Below are positions 16,719 to 23,225 of a DNA stretch of 64,000 nt, piece after piece (the first letter of the stretch is position 1; each line of letters begins with the position of its first letter). Made by a program: the position numbers and the translations under genes. This stretch comes from Ruminobacter sp964520475 (GTDB lineage Bacteria; Pseudomonadota; Gammaproteobacteria; Enterobacterales; Succinivibrionaceae). The stretch is from NCBI GenBank assembly GCA_964520475.1, contig CAZFNS010000001.1, forward strand, positions 168,073 through 232,072. The letters run 5' to 3'. The notes beneath the pieces were generated by a model. The model was not told the origin of the DNA. It saw only the letters and a program-made list of their open reading frames with translations, and ran no database searches.

Positions 16719-17057
16719 ATGAGCACAACCGTAAGAGGTTTCAAGGAAAAATACAAGGTGACGTTCAAAATCACCAAAGAGGCCGCCCAGGACGCGAAGG
16801 AGATCTATCTGCTCTGCGACTGCAACGCCTGGGATCCCGTTCCCCTCACCAAGAACAAGGCCGGGAGCTTTTCCCTGACGGTCGAGATCAAAAAGGACGA
16901 CGCCCTTAAGGACACGTACCAGTACCGCTACCAGTACATCATGCCCGACGGCTCCGAGAAATACGACAACGACTGGGACGCCGAGCTGTACATCCCGAAC
17001 CCGTTCAACGGCGACAACTCCGCGTTTACCATCCCCGCCGAAAAGAAGGCGGGCTGA
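16719..17057 (+). CDS. small glycogen-binding (CBM48/isoamylase early-set) protein
   Basis: This 112-residue protein is essentially one immunoglobulin-like early-set domain as found at the N-terminus of branching and debranching enzymes. Typical features are VTFKITKEAAQDAKEIYLLCDCNAWD, KNKAGSFSLTVEI and the YQYRYQYIMPDGSEKYDND strand. There is no catalytic domain and no signal peptide, so it is probably a free cytoplasmic glycan-binding module. AGGAGAAA precedes the ATG at 16719; a TTG 21 bp earlier in frame is less likely. It is monocistronic. glgC-glgA nearby suggests a role around glycogen, but that is inference. Confidence 0.82.
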   Translation: MSTTVRGFKEKYKVTFKITKEAAQDAKEIYLLCDCNAWDPVPLTKNKAGSFSLTVEIKKDDALKDTYQYRYQYIMPDGSEKYDNDWDAELYIPNPFNGDNSAFTIPAEKKAG

Positions 17058-17076
17058 TCGCGGCGCGTCCGCGCGG

Positions 17077-17106
17077 ATCCCCGGGCCCGGCCCGGGGATT
17101 TTTTTT
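17077..17106 (+). terminator. terminator of CBM48 gene
   Basis: A perfect 10-bp GC stem (ATCCCCGGGC and its complement, 17077-17099) with a 3-nt loop is followed by seven T residues, 20 bp after the stop codon. Confidence 0.88.
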
Positions 17107-17120
17107 GCCCCGCGCGCCCG

Positions 17121-17151
17121 AAAAAAAAGCGGGGGAGCCGCCGGCTCCCCC
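17121..17151 (-). terminator. terminator of the rpsP-rplS operon
   Basis: A perfect 9-bp stem GGGGGAGCC/GGCTCCCCC (17131-17151) is preceded on the plus strand by eight A residues, which read as a T-tract on the minus strand. It follows the rplS stop. Confidence 0.88.
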
Positions 17152-17181
17152 GTTCGTTTGCCTGTTTCGCGCGCGGCGGAA

Positions 17182-17559
17182 CTACTCCCCGGCTTCCGCG
17201 GCCGGGGCGGTCTTCGAGACCAGTCTCTCGGCGATGCGCGCCGCCCTGCCGTTGCGCTCGCGGAGATAGTACAGCTTCGCGCGGCGCACCCGGCCGTGAC
17301 GGGTGACGGTTATGGAGGAAATGAGCGGGCTGTGCGTCTGGAACACGCGCTCGACGCCTTCGCCGTTGGAAACCTTCCTGACGGTGAAGGCCGAATTGAT
17401 GCCGCGGTTGCGCTTGGCGATGACCACGCCCTCGTAGGCCTGGAGACGCTCTTTTTCGCCTTCGACCACGCGCACCTGCACGCGCACGGTGTCGCCCGGC
17501 CTGAATTCCGGAACGTCCGTCCGCATCTGTTCTTTTTCAATCTGTTCAATTAAGTTCAT
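17182..17559 (-). CDS. rplS: 50S ribosomal protein L19
   Basis: L19 sits at the 30S-50S interface. The 125-residue product has MNLIEQIEKEQMRTDVPEF, GDTVRVQVRVVEGEKERLQAYEG, IAKRNRGINSAFTVRK, and RHGRVRRAKLYYLRERNGRAARI. The ATG at 17559 with GGTGGGAA upstream gives the usual N-terminus; an in-frame start 45 bp earlier would add an atypical extension. The C-terminus is a few residues longer than in E. coli. It is the last gene of rpsP-rimM-trmD-rplS. Confidence 0.97.
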   Translation of the reverse strand: MNLIEQIEKEQMRTDVPEFRPGDTVRVQVRVVEGEKERLQAYEGVVIAKRNRGINSAFTVRKVSNGEGVERVFQTHSPLISSITVTRHGRVRRAKLYYLRERNGRAARIAERLVSKTAPAAEAGE

Positions 17560-17613
17560 AATAAATTCCCACCTAGAATATACTGATAACTCTCCACTGT
17601 TCAACCTTACGAT

Positions 17614-18354
17614 CTACTTGGACTCGCGTTCACGCAGATAAAGGGCAAGAATTTCTTCCTGCTCGTCAGTCAGAGCTAGGTTATTTAAAATATCCGGCCT
17701 TCTTTCGCAGGTCCGGGCCAGAGACTGCCTCAATCTCCATTTTCTGATCTCCTCGTGGTTTCCGCTCATCAGGACTTCGGGCACCTTCATCCCGTCGATT
17801 TCCGCGGGCCGGGTGTACTGCGGGTAATCCAGCAGCCCGGCGGCGAACGAATCGGCGCCGGCGCTCAGCTCGTCGCCGAGCACGCCCGGGATCAGCCGGG
17901 ACGCCGCGTCGATCATCACCATGACCGCCAGCTCCCCGCCGCTCAGGACGTAATCGCCGACCGACCATTCCTCATCGACGTATTTCTCGATGACTCGCTC
18001 GTCGATCCCCTCGTACCGCCCCGCCACGAAAATCACCTCCTCGCGGGAGGCGAGCTCGGCGCAGCCCCGGTGATCGAACCTGCGCCCCTGGGGCGAGACG
18101 TAAATGACCCGCGCCCGCGGCAGCCGCGCCTTCGCCTCCAGGATGGCGTCCCGGAGGGGCTGAACCGTCATCAGCATGCCCGGCCCGCCGCCGAAAGGAC
18201 GCTCGTCGACCTTGCGGTGCCTGTCGTGAGCGAAATCCCTGGGGTTCACGCAGAAAAGGGAAATTATTCCTCTCTTCGCGGCCCGGCCCGTGACGCCGTA
18301 CACGGTAACGGCCTGAAACATTTCGGGGAAGAGGGTTACCGCACCTATTCTCAT
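17614..18354 (-). CDS. trmD: tRNA (guanine37-N1)-methyltransferase TrmD
   Basis: TrmD methylates G37 next to the anticodon and prevents +1 frameshifting. The 246-residue protein starts MRIGAVTLFPEMFQAVTVYG. It has GGGPGMLMTVQPLRDAI, YVSPQGRRFD, FVAGRYEGIDERV, and the trefoil-knot segment VGDYVLSGGELAVMVMIDAASR. The length equals the family norm. It lies between rimM and rplS in the conserved order. Confidence 0.97.
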   Translation of the reverse strand: MRIGAVTLFPEMFQAVTVYGVTGRAAKRGIISLFCVNPRDFAHDRHRKVDERPFGGGPGMLMTVQPLRDAILEAKARLPRARVIYVSPQGRRFDHRGCAELASREEVIFVAGRYEGIDERVIEKYVDEEWSVGDYVLSGGELAVMVMIDAASRLIPGVLGDELSAGADSFAAGLLDYPQYTRPAEIDGMKVPEVLMSGNHEEIRKWRLRQSLARTCERRPDILNNLALTDEQEEILALYLRERESK

Positions 18355-18386
18355 AAACGCTCCGTCCGTTTACCGGATGACCCGCG

Positions 18387-18914
18387 TCAAAAGTCGGGTT
18401 CCCAGTCGACCAGTATGACTTTCCTGTCGAGATCCACCGTTTTGACCACGCCGGTTATGTACGGTATCAGCCTCTCCTTCTTGTCGTACGGATCGTTCTC
18501 GGGGGCTTTAACCACCAGCACGTCGTTCGCGCCGGTTTCCATCATGCTCCCCACCACGCCCAGACGGCAGCCCCCGAGGGTTTCGACGCCGAGACCGATA
18601 AGATCGATCCAGCGGTACTCCCCTTCGGCCAGCCTGGGCAGGGAACTCGGCAGGATGCCGATTTCGCAGCCGGTGAGCTCCCGGACCGTCTCGCGCGCGT
18701 CGAATCCTTTGACCCGCGCGACGAATCCGTCGGCATGCGGCTTATGGTCCGTGATTTCCGCGCCTTCCCACGACCCGCCCGGCTTGCGGTAAAACCAGGG
18801 CTTGTAGGCGAAAAGGCTCTCGGGAATCTCGGTGTAGGATATCACCCGGATAAAGCCCCTGACGCCGAACACGGCGCCGAAGCGGCCCATCACTTCAGGT
18901 TCTTCCTTGACCAT
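18387..18914 (-). CDS. rimM: 16S rRNA processing protein RimM
   Basis: RimM assists maturation of the 30S head by binding S19. The 175-residue protein has the N-terminal RimM barrel (GRFGAVFGVRGFIRVISYTE) and a C-terminal PRC-barrel (LIGLGVETLGGCRLGVVGSM, RLIPYITGVVKTVDL) ending in VDWEPDF. Its length is close to E. coli RimM (182). It occupies its standard place between rpsP and trmD. Confidence 0.95.
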   Translation of the reverse strand: MVKEEPEVMGRFGAVFGVRGFIRVISYTEIPESLFAYKPWFYRKPGGSWEGAEITDHKPHADGFVARVKGFDARETVRELTGCEIGILPSSLPRLAEGEYRWIDLIGLGVETLGGCRLGVVGSMMETGANDVLVVKAPENDPYDKKERLIPYITGVVKTVDLDRKVILVDWEPDF

Positions 18915-18939
18915 AGCGTCGCTTCCCGGCCGTCCGATC

Positions 18940-19197
18940 CTACTCGGCCGGAGCCGCGCGCGACGCGTCTTTGACGAGCCGCTTCACGCGGTCGGAAAGC
19001 TGCGCCCCTTTCCCGACCCAGGCGTTGACCTTATCGAGATCCAGGACGAGCTTCTCGGAGGCGCCCCGGGCCACCGGGTTGTAGAACCCGAGGTCCTCGA
19101 TGTATCTGCCGCTCAGGGCGCGGCGGGAATCAGCGACCACGACGTGGTAAAACGGATTCTTCTTCGAACCGCCTCGCTGCAAACGAATAACTACCAT
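18940..19197 (-). CDS. rpsP: 30S ribosomal protein S16
   Basis: S16 is an early 30S assembly protein. The 85-residue product starts MVVIRLQRGGSKKNPFYHVVVADSRRA and continues GRYIEDLGFYNPVA and LDLDKVNAWVGKGAQLSDRVKRL, all canonical. An AGAGG site precedes the ATG. It heads the operon rpsP-rimM-trmD-rplS and has its own promoter upstream, separated from ffh by a terminator. Confidence 0.97.
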   Translation of the reverse strand: MVVIRLQRGGSKKNPFYHVVVADSRRALSGRYIEDLGFYNPVARGASEKLVLDLDKVNAWVGKGAQLSDRVKRLVKDASRAAPAE

Positions 19198-19265
19198 ATT
19201 TTCCTCTTGTCACAGGGTTGATAAACCGACAAAACAATTTCGCCGTATACAAAACAGGTTGTAGA

Positions 19266-19293
19266 ATTTTAACGTTTTTTAAAAATAAATCAA
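19266..19293 (-). promoter_or_regulatory. promoter of the rpsP operon
   Basis: Read on the minus strand, TTGATT (19288-19293) and TAAAAT (19266-19271) are 16 bp apart in an AT-rich island, about 70 bp before the rpsP ATG. Confidence 0.6.
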
Positions 19294-19352
19294 GCAAAAT
19301 TTGCGCGGGGGCGCGCCCCGCGGGGCTCCCGCCCTTCCCCGGCGCGGCGGGA

Positions 19353-19385
19353 AAAACAAGGGGGATCCCCTTCCGGGGATCCCCC
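19353..19385 (-). terminator. terminator of ffh
   Basis: A perfect 11-bp stem (GGGGGATCCCC and its complement, 19360-19385) with a 4-nt loop is followed on the minus strand by TTGTTTTT. It starts 12 bp after the ffh stop. Confidence 0.85.
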
Positions 19386-19397
19386 GCGCGCGGGTCC

Positions 19398-20780
19398 TCA
19401 CGGCTTCGGGCGCGGCGGCGGGGGGAAGCCGCCCGCCGGCATCAGATCTTTGACCAGGTTCAGCATTTTCCGGAGCCCGCCTTTGGCCTGCAGCTTCTTC
19501 ATCATGTGCTGCAGCTGGGTGAATTCCCGGACGAGTTTGGTGACCTCGGAGACGTCCACGCCGGCGCCCGCGGCGATTCTCCGCTTCCGGGAGGACTTGA
19601 TGATTTCCGGGTGCCTTCTTTCCTTCCGGGTCATGGAATTGATGATGGCCTCCTTCATGTAGATGACCTTGTCGTCCATCTTGCCCTTGACCTCGTCGGG
19701 CAGGGAGCCCATGCCGGGCAGCTTGTCCACCAGGCTCATCATGCCGCCCATGCTGCGCATCTGCACGATCTGCTCCCGGAAATCGTCGAGATCGAACTCC
19801 CGGCCGGACTTGAACTTGTCGGCGAGCTTCTCGGCGTGCTTCCGGTCGACTTTGCGCTCCATTTCCTCGACGAGGGACAGCACGTCGCCCATGTCCAGGA
19901 TCCGGCCGGCCATTCTTTCGGGGTGGAACGGATCCAGCGCCTCGACTTTTTCGCCCGAGCCGACGAACTTTATCGGCTTGCCGGTGATCTTCCTGACGGA
20001 CAGCGCCGCGCCGCCGCGCGCGTCGCCGTCGGTTTTGGTGAGGATCACGCCGGTGAGCGGCAGGGCGTCGCCGAACGCCCGGGCCGCGGCGGCCGCGTCC
20101 TGACCCGTCATCGCGTCGACGACGAACAGGGTCTCGACCGGATTGAGCGCGGCGTGGAGCTCCCTGATCTCGTTCATCATCGTCTCGTCGACGTGCAGGC
20201 GGCCCGCCGTGTCCACGATGAGCACGTCCATGAATTTGAGTTTCGCGCTCGCGAAGGCGGCTTTGACGATATCCGCGGGCTTCTCCTCGGGCGACGAGGG
20301 GAAGAACTCGGCTCCCGCCGCGGCGGCTAGTTTCTCGAGCTGCTCGATGGCGGCCGGGCGGTACACGTCGGCGCTGACCACCATCACTTTTTTCTTCTGC
20401 CTTTCCCGGAGGTACCGCGCGAGCTTCGCCGCGGTGGTGGTCTTGCCCGCGCCCTGCAGGCCGGCCATCAGGACCACGGCGGGAGGCTGGGCGGCCAGAT
20501 TCAGCTCGGCGCATTCGTCGCCCATCACCTTCTTCAGTTCCTCGAAGACGATTTTCACGAATTCCTGGCCGGGATTGAGCGCCAGGCTGACCTCCGCGCC
20601 CAAAGCCTTCTCCCTGACGTCCGCGATGAAGTCCTTAACCACCGGCAGGGCGGCGTCGGCCTCGAGCAGCGCCATTCTGACCTCGCGCAGGGTGTCCCTG
20701 ATGTTGTCCTCGGTAAGCTTGCCCCGGCCCGTGACGCCGCGGAGAGTCTTAGTCAGTCTCTGAGTTAAATTTTCAAACAT
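19398..20780 (-). CDS. ffh: signal recognition particle protein Ffh
   Basis: Ffh binds 4.5S RNA and hydrophobic signal sequences and delivers ribosomes to FtsY at the membrane. The 460-residue product has the N domain (MFENLTQRLTKTLRGV), G-domain motifs GLQGAGKTTT, DTAGRLH and TKTDGDARGG, and a methionine-rich M domain containing RRIAAGAGVDVSEV. The ATG at 20780 gives the standard N-terminus; a TTG 24 bp upstream is less likely. It is followed by a terminator and then the rpsP operon, so the two are adjacent but separately transcribed. Confidence 0.97.
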   Translation of the reverse strand: MFENLTQRLTKTLRGVTGRGKLTEDNIRDTLREVRMALLEADAALPVVKDFIADVREKALGAEVSLALNPGQEFVKIVFEELKKVMGDECAELNLAAQPPAVVLMAGLQGAGKTTTAAKLARYLRERQKKKVMVVSADVYRPAAIEQLEKLAAAAGAEFFPSSPEEKPADIVKAAFASAKLKFMDVLIVDTAGRLHVDETMMNEIRELHAALNPVETLFVVDAMTGQDAAAAARAFGDALPLTGVILTKTDGDARGGAALSVRKITGKPIKFVGSGEKVEALDPFHPERMAGRILDMGDVLSLVEEMERKVDRKHAEKLADKFKSGREFDLDDFREQIVQMRSMGGMMSLVDKLPGMGSLPDEVKGKMDDKVIYMKEAIINSMTRKERRHPEIIKSSRKRRIAAGAGVDVSEVTKLVREFTQLQHMMKKLQAKGGLRKMLNLVKDLMPAGGFPPPPRPKP

Positions 20781-20945
20781 TTCCCGTTCCGAAAGTGATG
20801 CCAAGCGATCGGGCGCCGCCCGCGCCGCGCCCCCCGCACATTATAATGCAAGGAGACGCGCTTTAACAGTCCGAACCGTTCGCGCCGCGCGCGAAAAAGC
20901 CGCCCGGAGGCGGCTCGTTTACCGGCTGGCGGTCGGTTCCGCCCG

Positions 20946-21893
20946 TCAGGCGTTGACGATGAAATCGACGCCCTGCTGGATGTCCTTGCGGAGAGTCTCC
21001 AGCATGCCCTCGAGGCATTTCTCCTCGTAGGCGCTCAGCTTGCCGACCGGCAGGTACTCCTTGACGCCTTCGCGGCCGAGCACCACGGTCTGCGCGAAGA
21101 ACGGGGCGTAGCCCGTTTCGCTTTCCACGTAAGCCGGGGCCTCGACGCCCTCCTCGCCGCTCAGGCCGCGGACCACGGCCAGGGCGAAGCGCGCGCCGGC
21201 CGCCGCCATGGACAGGGTGGCGGAACCCGCGCCCTTCTTGGCCTCGACGACTTCGGTGCCGGCGTTCTGGACGTGCAGGGTGAGATTCTCGATCTGCTCC
21301 TCGCTGAAGGAGCCGAAGCCCTGGGCGTGCGAGAACAGGGGCAGGATCGTGGTGCCGCTGTGGCCGCCCACGACCGAAACCTTCACCGAGCGGCGCTCCG
21401 CGCCGGTCGCGTCGGCCCAGAAGGTCTCCGCGCGCAGGGTGTCGAGCATGGTGACGCCGAACAGACGCTTGCGGTCGTAGCAGCCGGCCTTCTTCAGCAC
21501 TTCGGCCGCCAGGGGAATCATGGTGTTGACCGGGTTGGTGATGATGGCGACGCACGCCTTCGGAGCGTTCTTGGCGACGGCCTCGACCAGGGACTTGACG
21601 ATGTTGGCGTTAAACTTGAACAGGTCGCTGCGGTCCATGCCGGGCTTTCTGGCCATGCCGGCCGGGATCACCACCACAGAGGCTCCGGTGAGGGCCTCCG
21701 CCAGACCGTCGTCGCCCGTGAAGCCGGCGACGTTGACGTCGGTCGAGATATGGCTTAAATCGACGGCCACGCCCGGAGTCGACGGGGCCACGTCGTAAAG
21801 AGACAACTCGGAGCCCTTCGGCAGCTGAGTCTTTAAGAGAAGGGAAAGCGGCTGACCGATGCCGCCCGCGGCGCCCAATACTGCAATTTTCAT
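20946..21893 (-). CDS. mdh: NAD-dependent malate dehydrogenase
   Basis: Mdh interconverts malate and oxaloacetate. The 315-residue protein (E. coli 312) begins MKIAVLGAAGGIGQPLSLLL with the NAD-binding Gly-rich loop. It has the substrate-binding Arg pair in PAGMARKPGMDRSDLF, NPVNTMIPLAAEV, and the catalytic His in VVGGHSGTTILPL. It is divergent from argR, the E. coli arrangement. In a succinate-forming anaerobe it would run in the reductive direction; this is inference. Confidence 0.97.
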   Translation of the reverse strand: MKIAVLGAAGGIGQPLSLLLKTQLPKGSELSLYDVAPSTPGVAVDLSHISTDVNVAGFTGDDGLAEALTGASVVVIPAGMARKPGMDRSDLFKFNANIVKSLVEAVAKNAPKACVAIITNPVNTMIPLAAEVLKKAGCYDRKRLFGVTMLDTLRAETFWADATGAERRSVKVSVVGGHSGTTILPLFSHAQGFGSFSEEQIENLTLHVQNAGTEVVEAKKGAGSATLSMAAAGARFALAVVRGLSGEEGVEAPAYVESETGYAPFFAQTVVLGREGVKEYLPVGKLSAYEEKCLEGMLETLRKDIQQGVDFIVNA

Positions 21894-22155
21894 TATATGC
21901 GGAACCTCTGCGATTGATTACTGATGACTGCGTCCGATGACGATTTGCTGATAACTCATTAACACAATAAATCATCATTAATGAGATAATTCAATCATTC
22001 CATATTACCCCAAAACTCCCGGCCGTGCCACTCACAGCCGTTTAAAACAGTAGCGGATTCAAATTTTTAACCTTCCCGCCGCCCCTTATCGGTGCACCGC
22101 GCGGACGGGCGGGATCCGCCGCCCGGGGCGCCCCGGCCCGTTCTCCCCGGTCTTA

Positions 22156-22179
22156 TGCATAAAAAATGCATAATTATGC
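22156..22179 (+). promoter_or_regulatory. putative ArgR operator (ARG boxes) before argR
   Basis: TGCAT (22156-22160) and ATGCA (22166-22170) form one dyad with an A-tract centre. A perfect 12-bp palindrome GCATAATTATGC (22168-22179) overlaps it. The layout resembles tandem ARG boxes (consensus about TGAAT-N4-ATTCA), although the arms have GC instead of GA and the first spacer is 1 nt too long. The position just upstream of the -10 fits autorepression. Confidence 0.55.
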
Positions 22180-22195
22180 GCCGTCGCTTTTTTCC

Positions 22196-22204
22196 TGCTA
22201 TAAT
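22196..22204 (+). promoter_or_regulatory. extended -10 promoter of argR
   Basis: TGCTATAAT is a perfect extended -10 element 26 bp before the argR ATG. The -35 region is occupied by the palindromes and has no TTGACA-like box, as expected for an extended -10 promoter. Confidence 0.7.
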
Positions 22205-22230
22205 CGGCGTATAAAAAGGGAGGAGGGATT

Positions 22231-22701
22231 ATGGAAGAGCGGGAAATCGCCCCGTCGGGCAATCTCGAAAAAGTTTTTCTGGAACTGCTGAGCGCCGAGT
22301 GCTGCACCTCCCAGGCGGAGATGGCGGACGCCCTGCTCGCGCGGGGCTTTCCCGGCATGAACCAGTCGAAGGTGTCCCGGATGCTCACCAAATTCGGCGC
22401 GGTGCGCAGGCGGAACGCCAAAATGGTCATGGTCTACTGCCTTCCGCTCGAGACCGGCATCCCGGCCATCGACAAAACCATCAAATCCCTGATTATCGAC
22501 ATCGCCCACAACGAGAGCATCATCGTCATCCGCACGAGTCCGGGCAGCGCGCAGATGATCGCGCGGATGCTCGACTCCGTCCGCCAGGCCGAAGGCATCC
22601 TGGGAACGATCGCCGGGGACGACACCATCTTCGTGACCCCGAAAACCGGCACCGACATAGCGGATCTGTGCGACGGCATCAGGGAACTGTTCCGGAACTG
22701 A
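22231..22701 (+). CDS. argR: arginine repressor ArgR
   Basis: ArgR is the hexameric, arginine-binding regulator of arginine genes and an accessory factor in plasmid resolution. The 156-residue protein (E. coli 156) has a winged-helix DNA-binding domain (TSQAEMADALL, GMNQSKVSRMLTKFGAVR). The C-terminal oligomerisation and arginine-binding domain contains GTIAGDDTIFV. AGGAGG precedes the ATG. Divergence from mdh and the palindromes in front of it support autoregulation. Confidence 0.97.
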   Translation: MEEREIAPSGNLEKVFLELLSAECCTSQAEMADALLARGFPGMNQSKVSRMLTKFGAVRRRNAKMVMVYCLPLETGIPAIDKTIKSLIIDIAHNESIIVIRTSPGSAQMIARMLDSVRQAEGILGTIAGDDTIFVTPKTGTDIADLCDGIRELFRN

Positions 22702-22702
22702 C

Positions 22703-22730
22703 GCGCGGCCCCGCGCCGGCGGGGCCGCGC
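22703..22730. terminator. GC hairpin between argR and PII gene
   Basis: A perfect 12-bp stem (GCGCGGCCCCGC and its complement) with a 4-nt loop sits between the convergent ends of argR and the PII gene. There is no T-tract on either side, so it may slow polymerase or end transcripts only with Rho. Confidence 0.5.
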
Positions 22731-22742
22731 GCCGGTCCCCCG

Positions 22743-23081
22743 TCAGATCGCGTCGTCGTCGGTCTCGCCGGTACGTATGCGCACCACGTGCTCGCAGTCG
22801 TACACGAAAATCTTGCCGTCGCCGATCTTGCCGGTGCGCGCCGTCCTGACGATGCTGTCGACCACCTCGTCGCAGATGTCGTCGCGCACGACGATCTCGA
22901 GCAGCGCCTTGGGCAGGAAATCGACCTGATATTCGGCGCCCCGGTACAGTTCCGTGTGCCCCTTCTGCCTGCCGAAGCCCTTGACCTCGGTCACCGTCAT
23001 GCCCTCGATGTCCAGGCCGGACATCGCCTCGCGCACGTCGTCGAGTTTGAAAGGTTTGATTACCGCACTGACTAATTTCAT
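22743..23081 (-). CDS. glnK: nitrogen regulatory protein PII (GlnK/GlnB type)
   Basis: PII proteins sense 2-oxoglutarate, ATP/ADP and glutamine and control nitrogen metabolism. The 112-residue product from the ATG at 23081 (GGGGG upstream) starts MKLVSAVIKPFKLDDVREA. It has TEVKGFGRQKGH, the T-loop with the uridylylated Tyr51 (TELYRGAEYQVDF) and the nucleotide-binding GKIGDGKIFV. A start 24 bp further up is unlikely. It stands alone, without amtB. Whether it acts as GlnK or GlnB cannot be decided from sequence, so the symbol is provisional. Confidence 0.85.
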   Translation of the reverse strand: MKLVSAVIKPFKLDDVREAMSGLDIEGMTVTEVKGFGRQKGHTELYRGAEYQVDFLPKALLEIVVRDDICDEVVDSIVRTARTGKIGDGKIFVYDCEHVVRIRTGETDDDAI

Positions 23082-23165
23082 GTTTACCCCCAAAAATACT
23101 GACACTTGTCCGCATATCGTAATGCAAGATGCGCGCCATTTTTCTGCGCGGCGGCGCCGGGGGAA

Positions 23166-23202
23166 ACGAAAAAGGCATGATTTTCCGTTCGAAAATCATG
23201 CC
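23166..23202 (-). terminator. terminator of acnB
   Basis: A perfect 12-bp stem GGCATGATTTTC/GAAAATCATGCC (23174-23202) with a 5-nt loop is followed on the minus strand by TTTTTCGTTT. It starts 24 bp after the acnB stop. Confidence 0.88.
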
Positions 23203-23225
23203 TCGGCGGGATTGCGGGGAACTTC

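Larger units (their letters stand above)
21894..22230. promoter_or_regulatory. mdh-argR divergent intergenic region
   Basis: This 337-bp gap holds the regulatory DNA of both genes. The mdh side (21900-22010) is strongly AT-rich with several TAATGA/TTATC-type stretches but no clean -35/-10 pair that I can choose. The middle (22080-22150) is GC-rich without recognisable content. The argR side carries the palindromes and the extended -10 listed separately. Confidence 0.6.
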
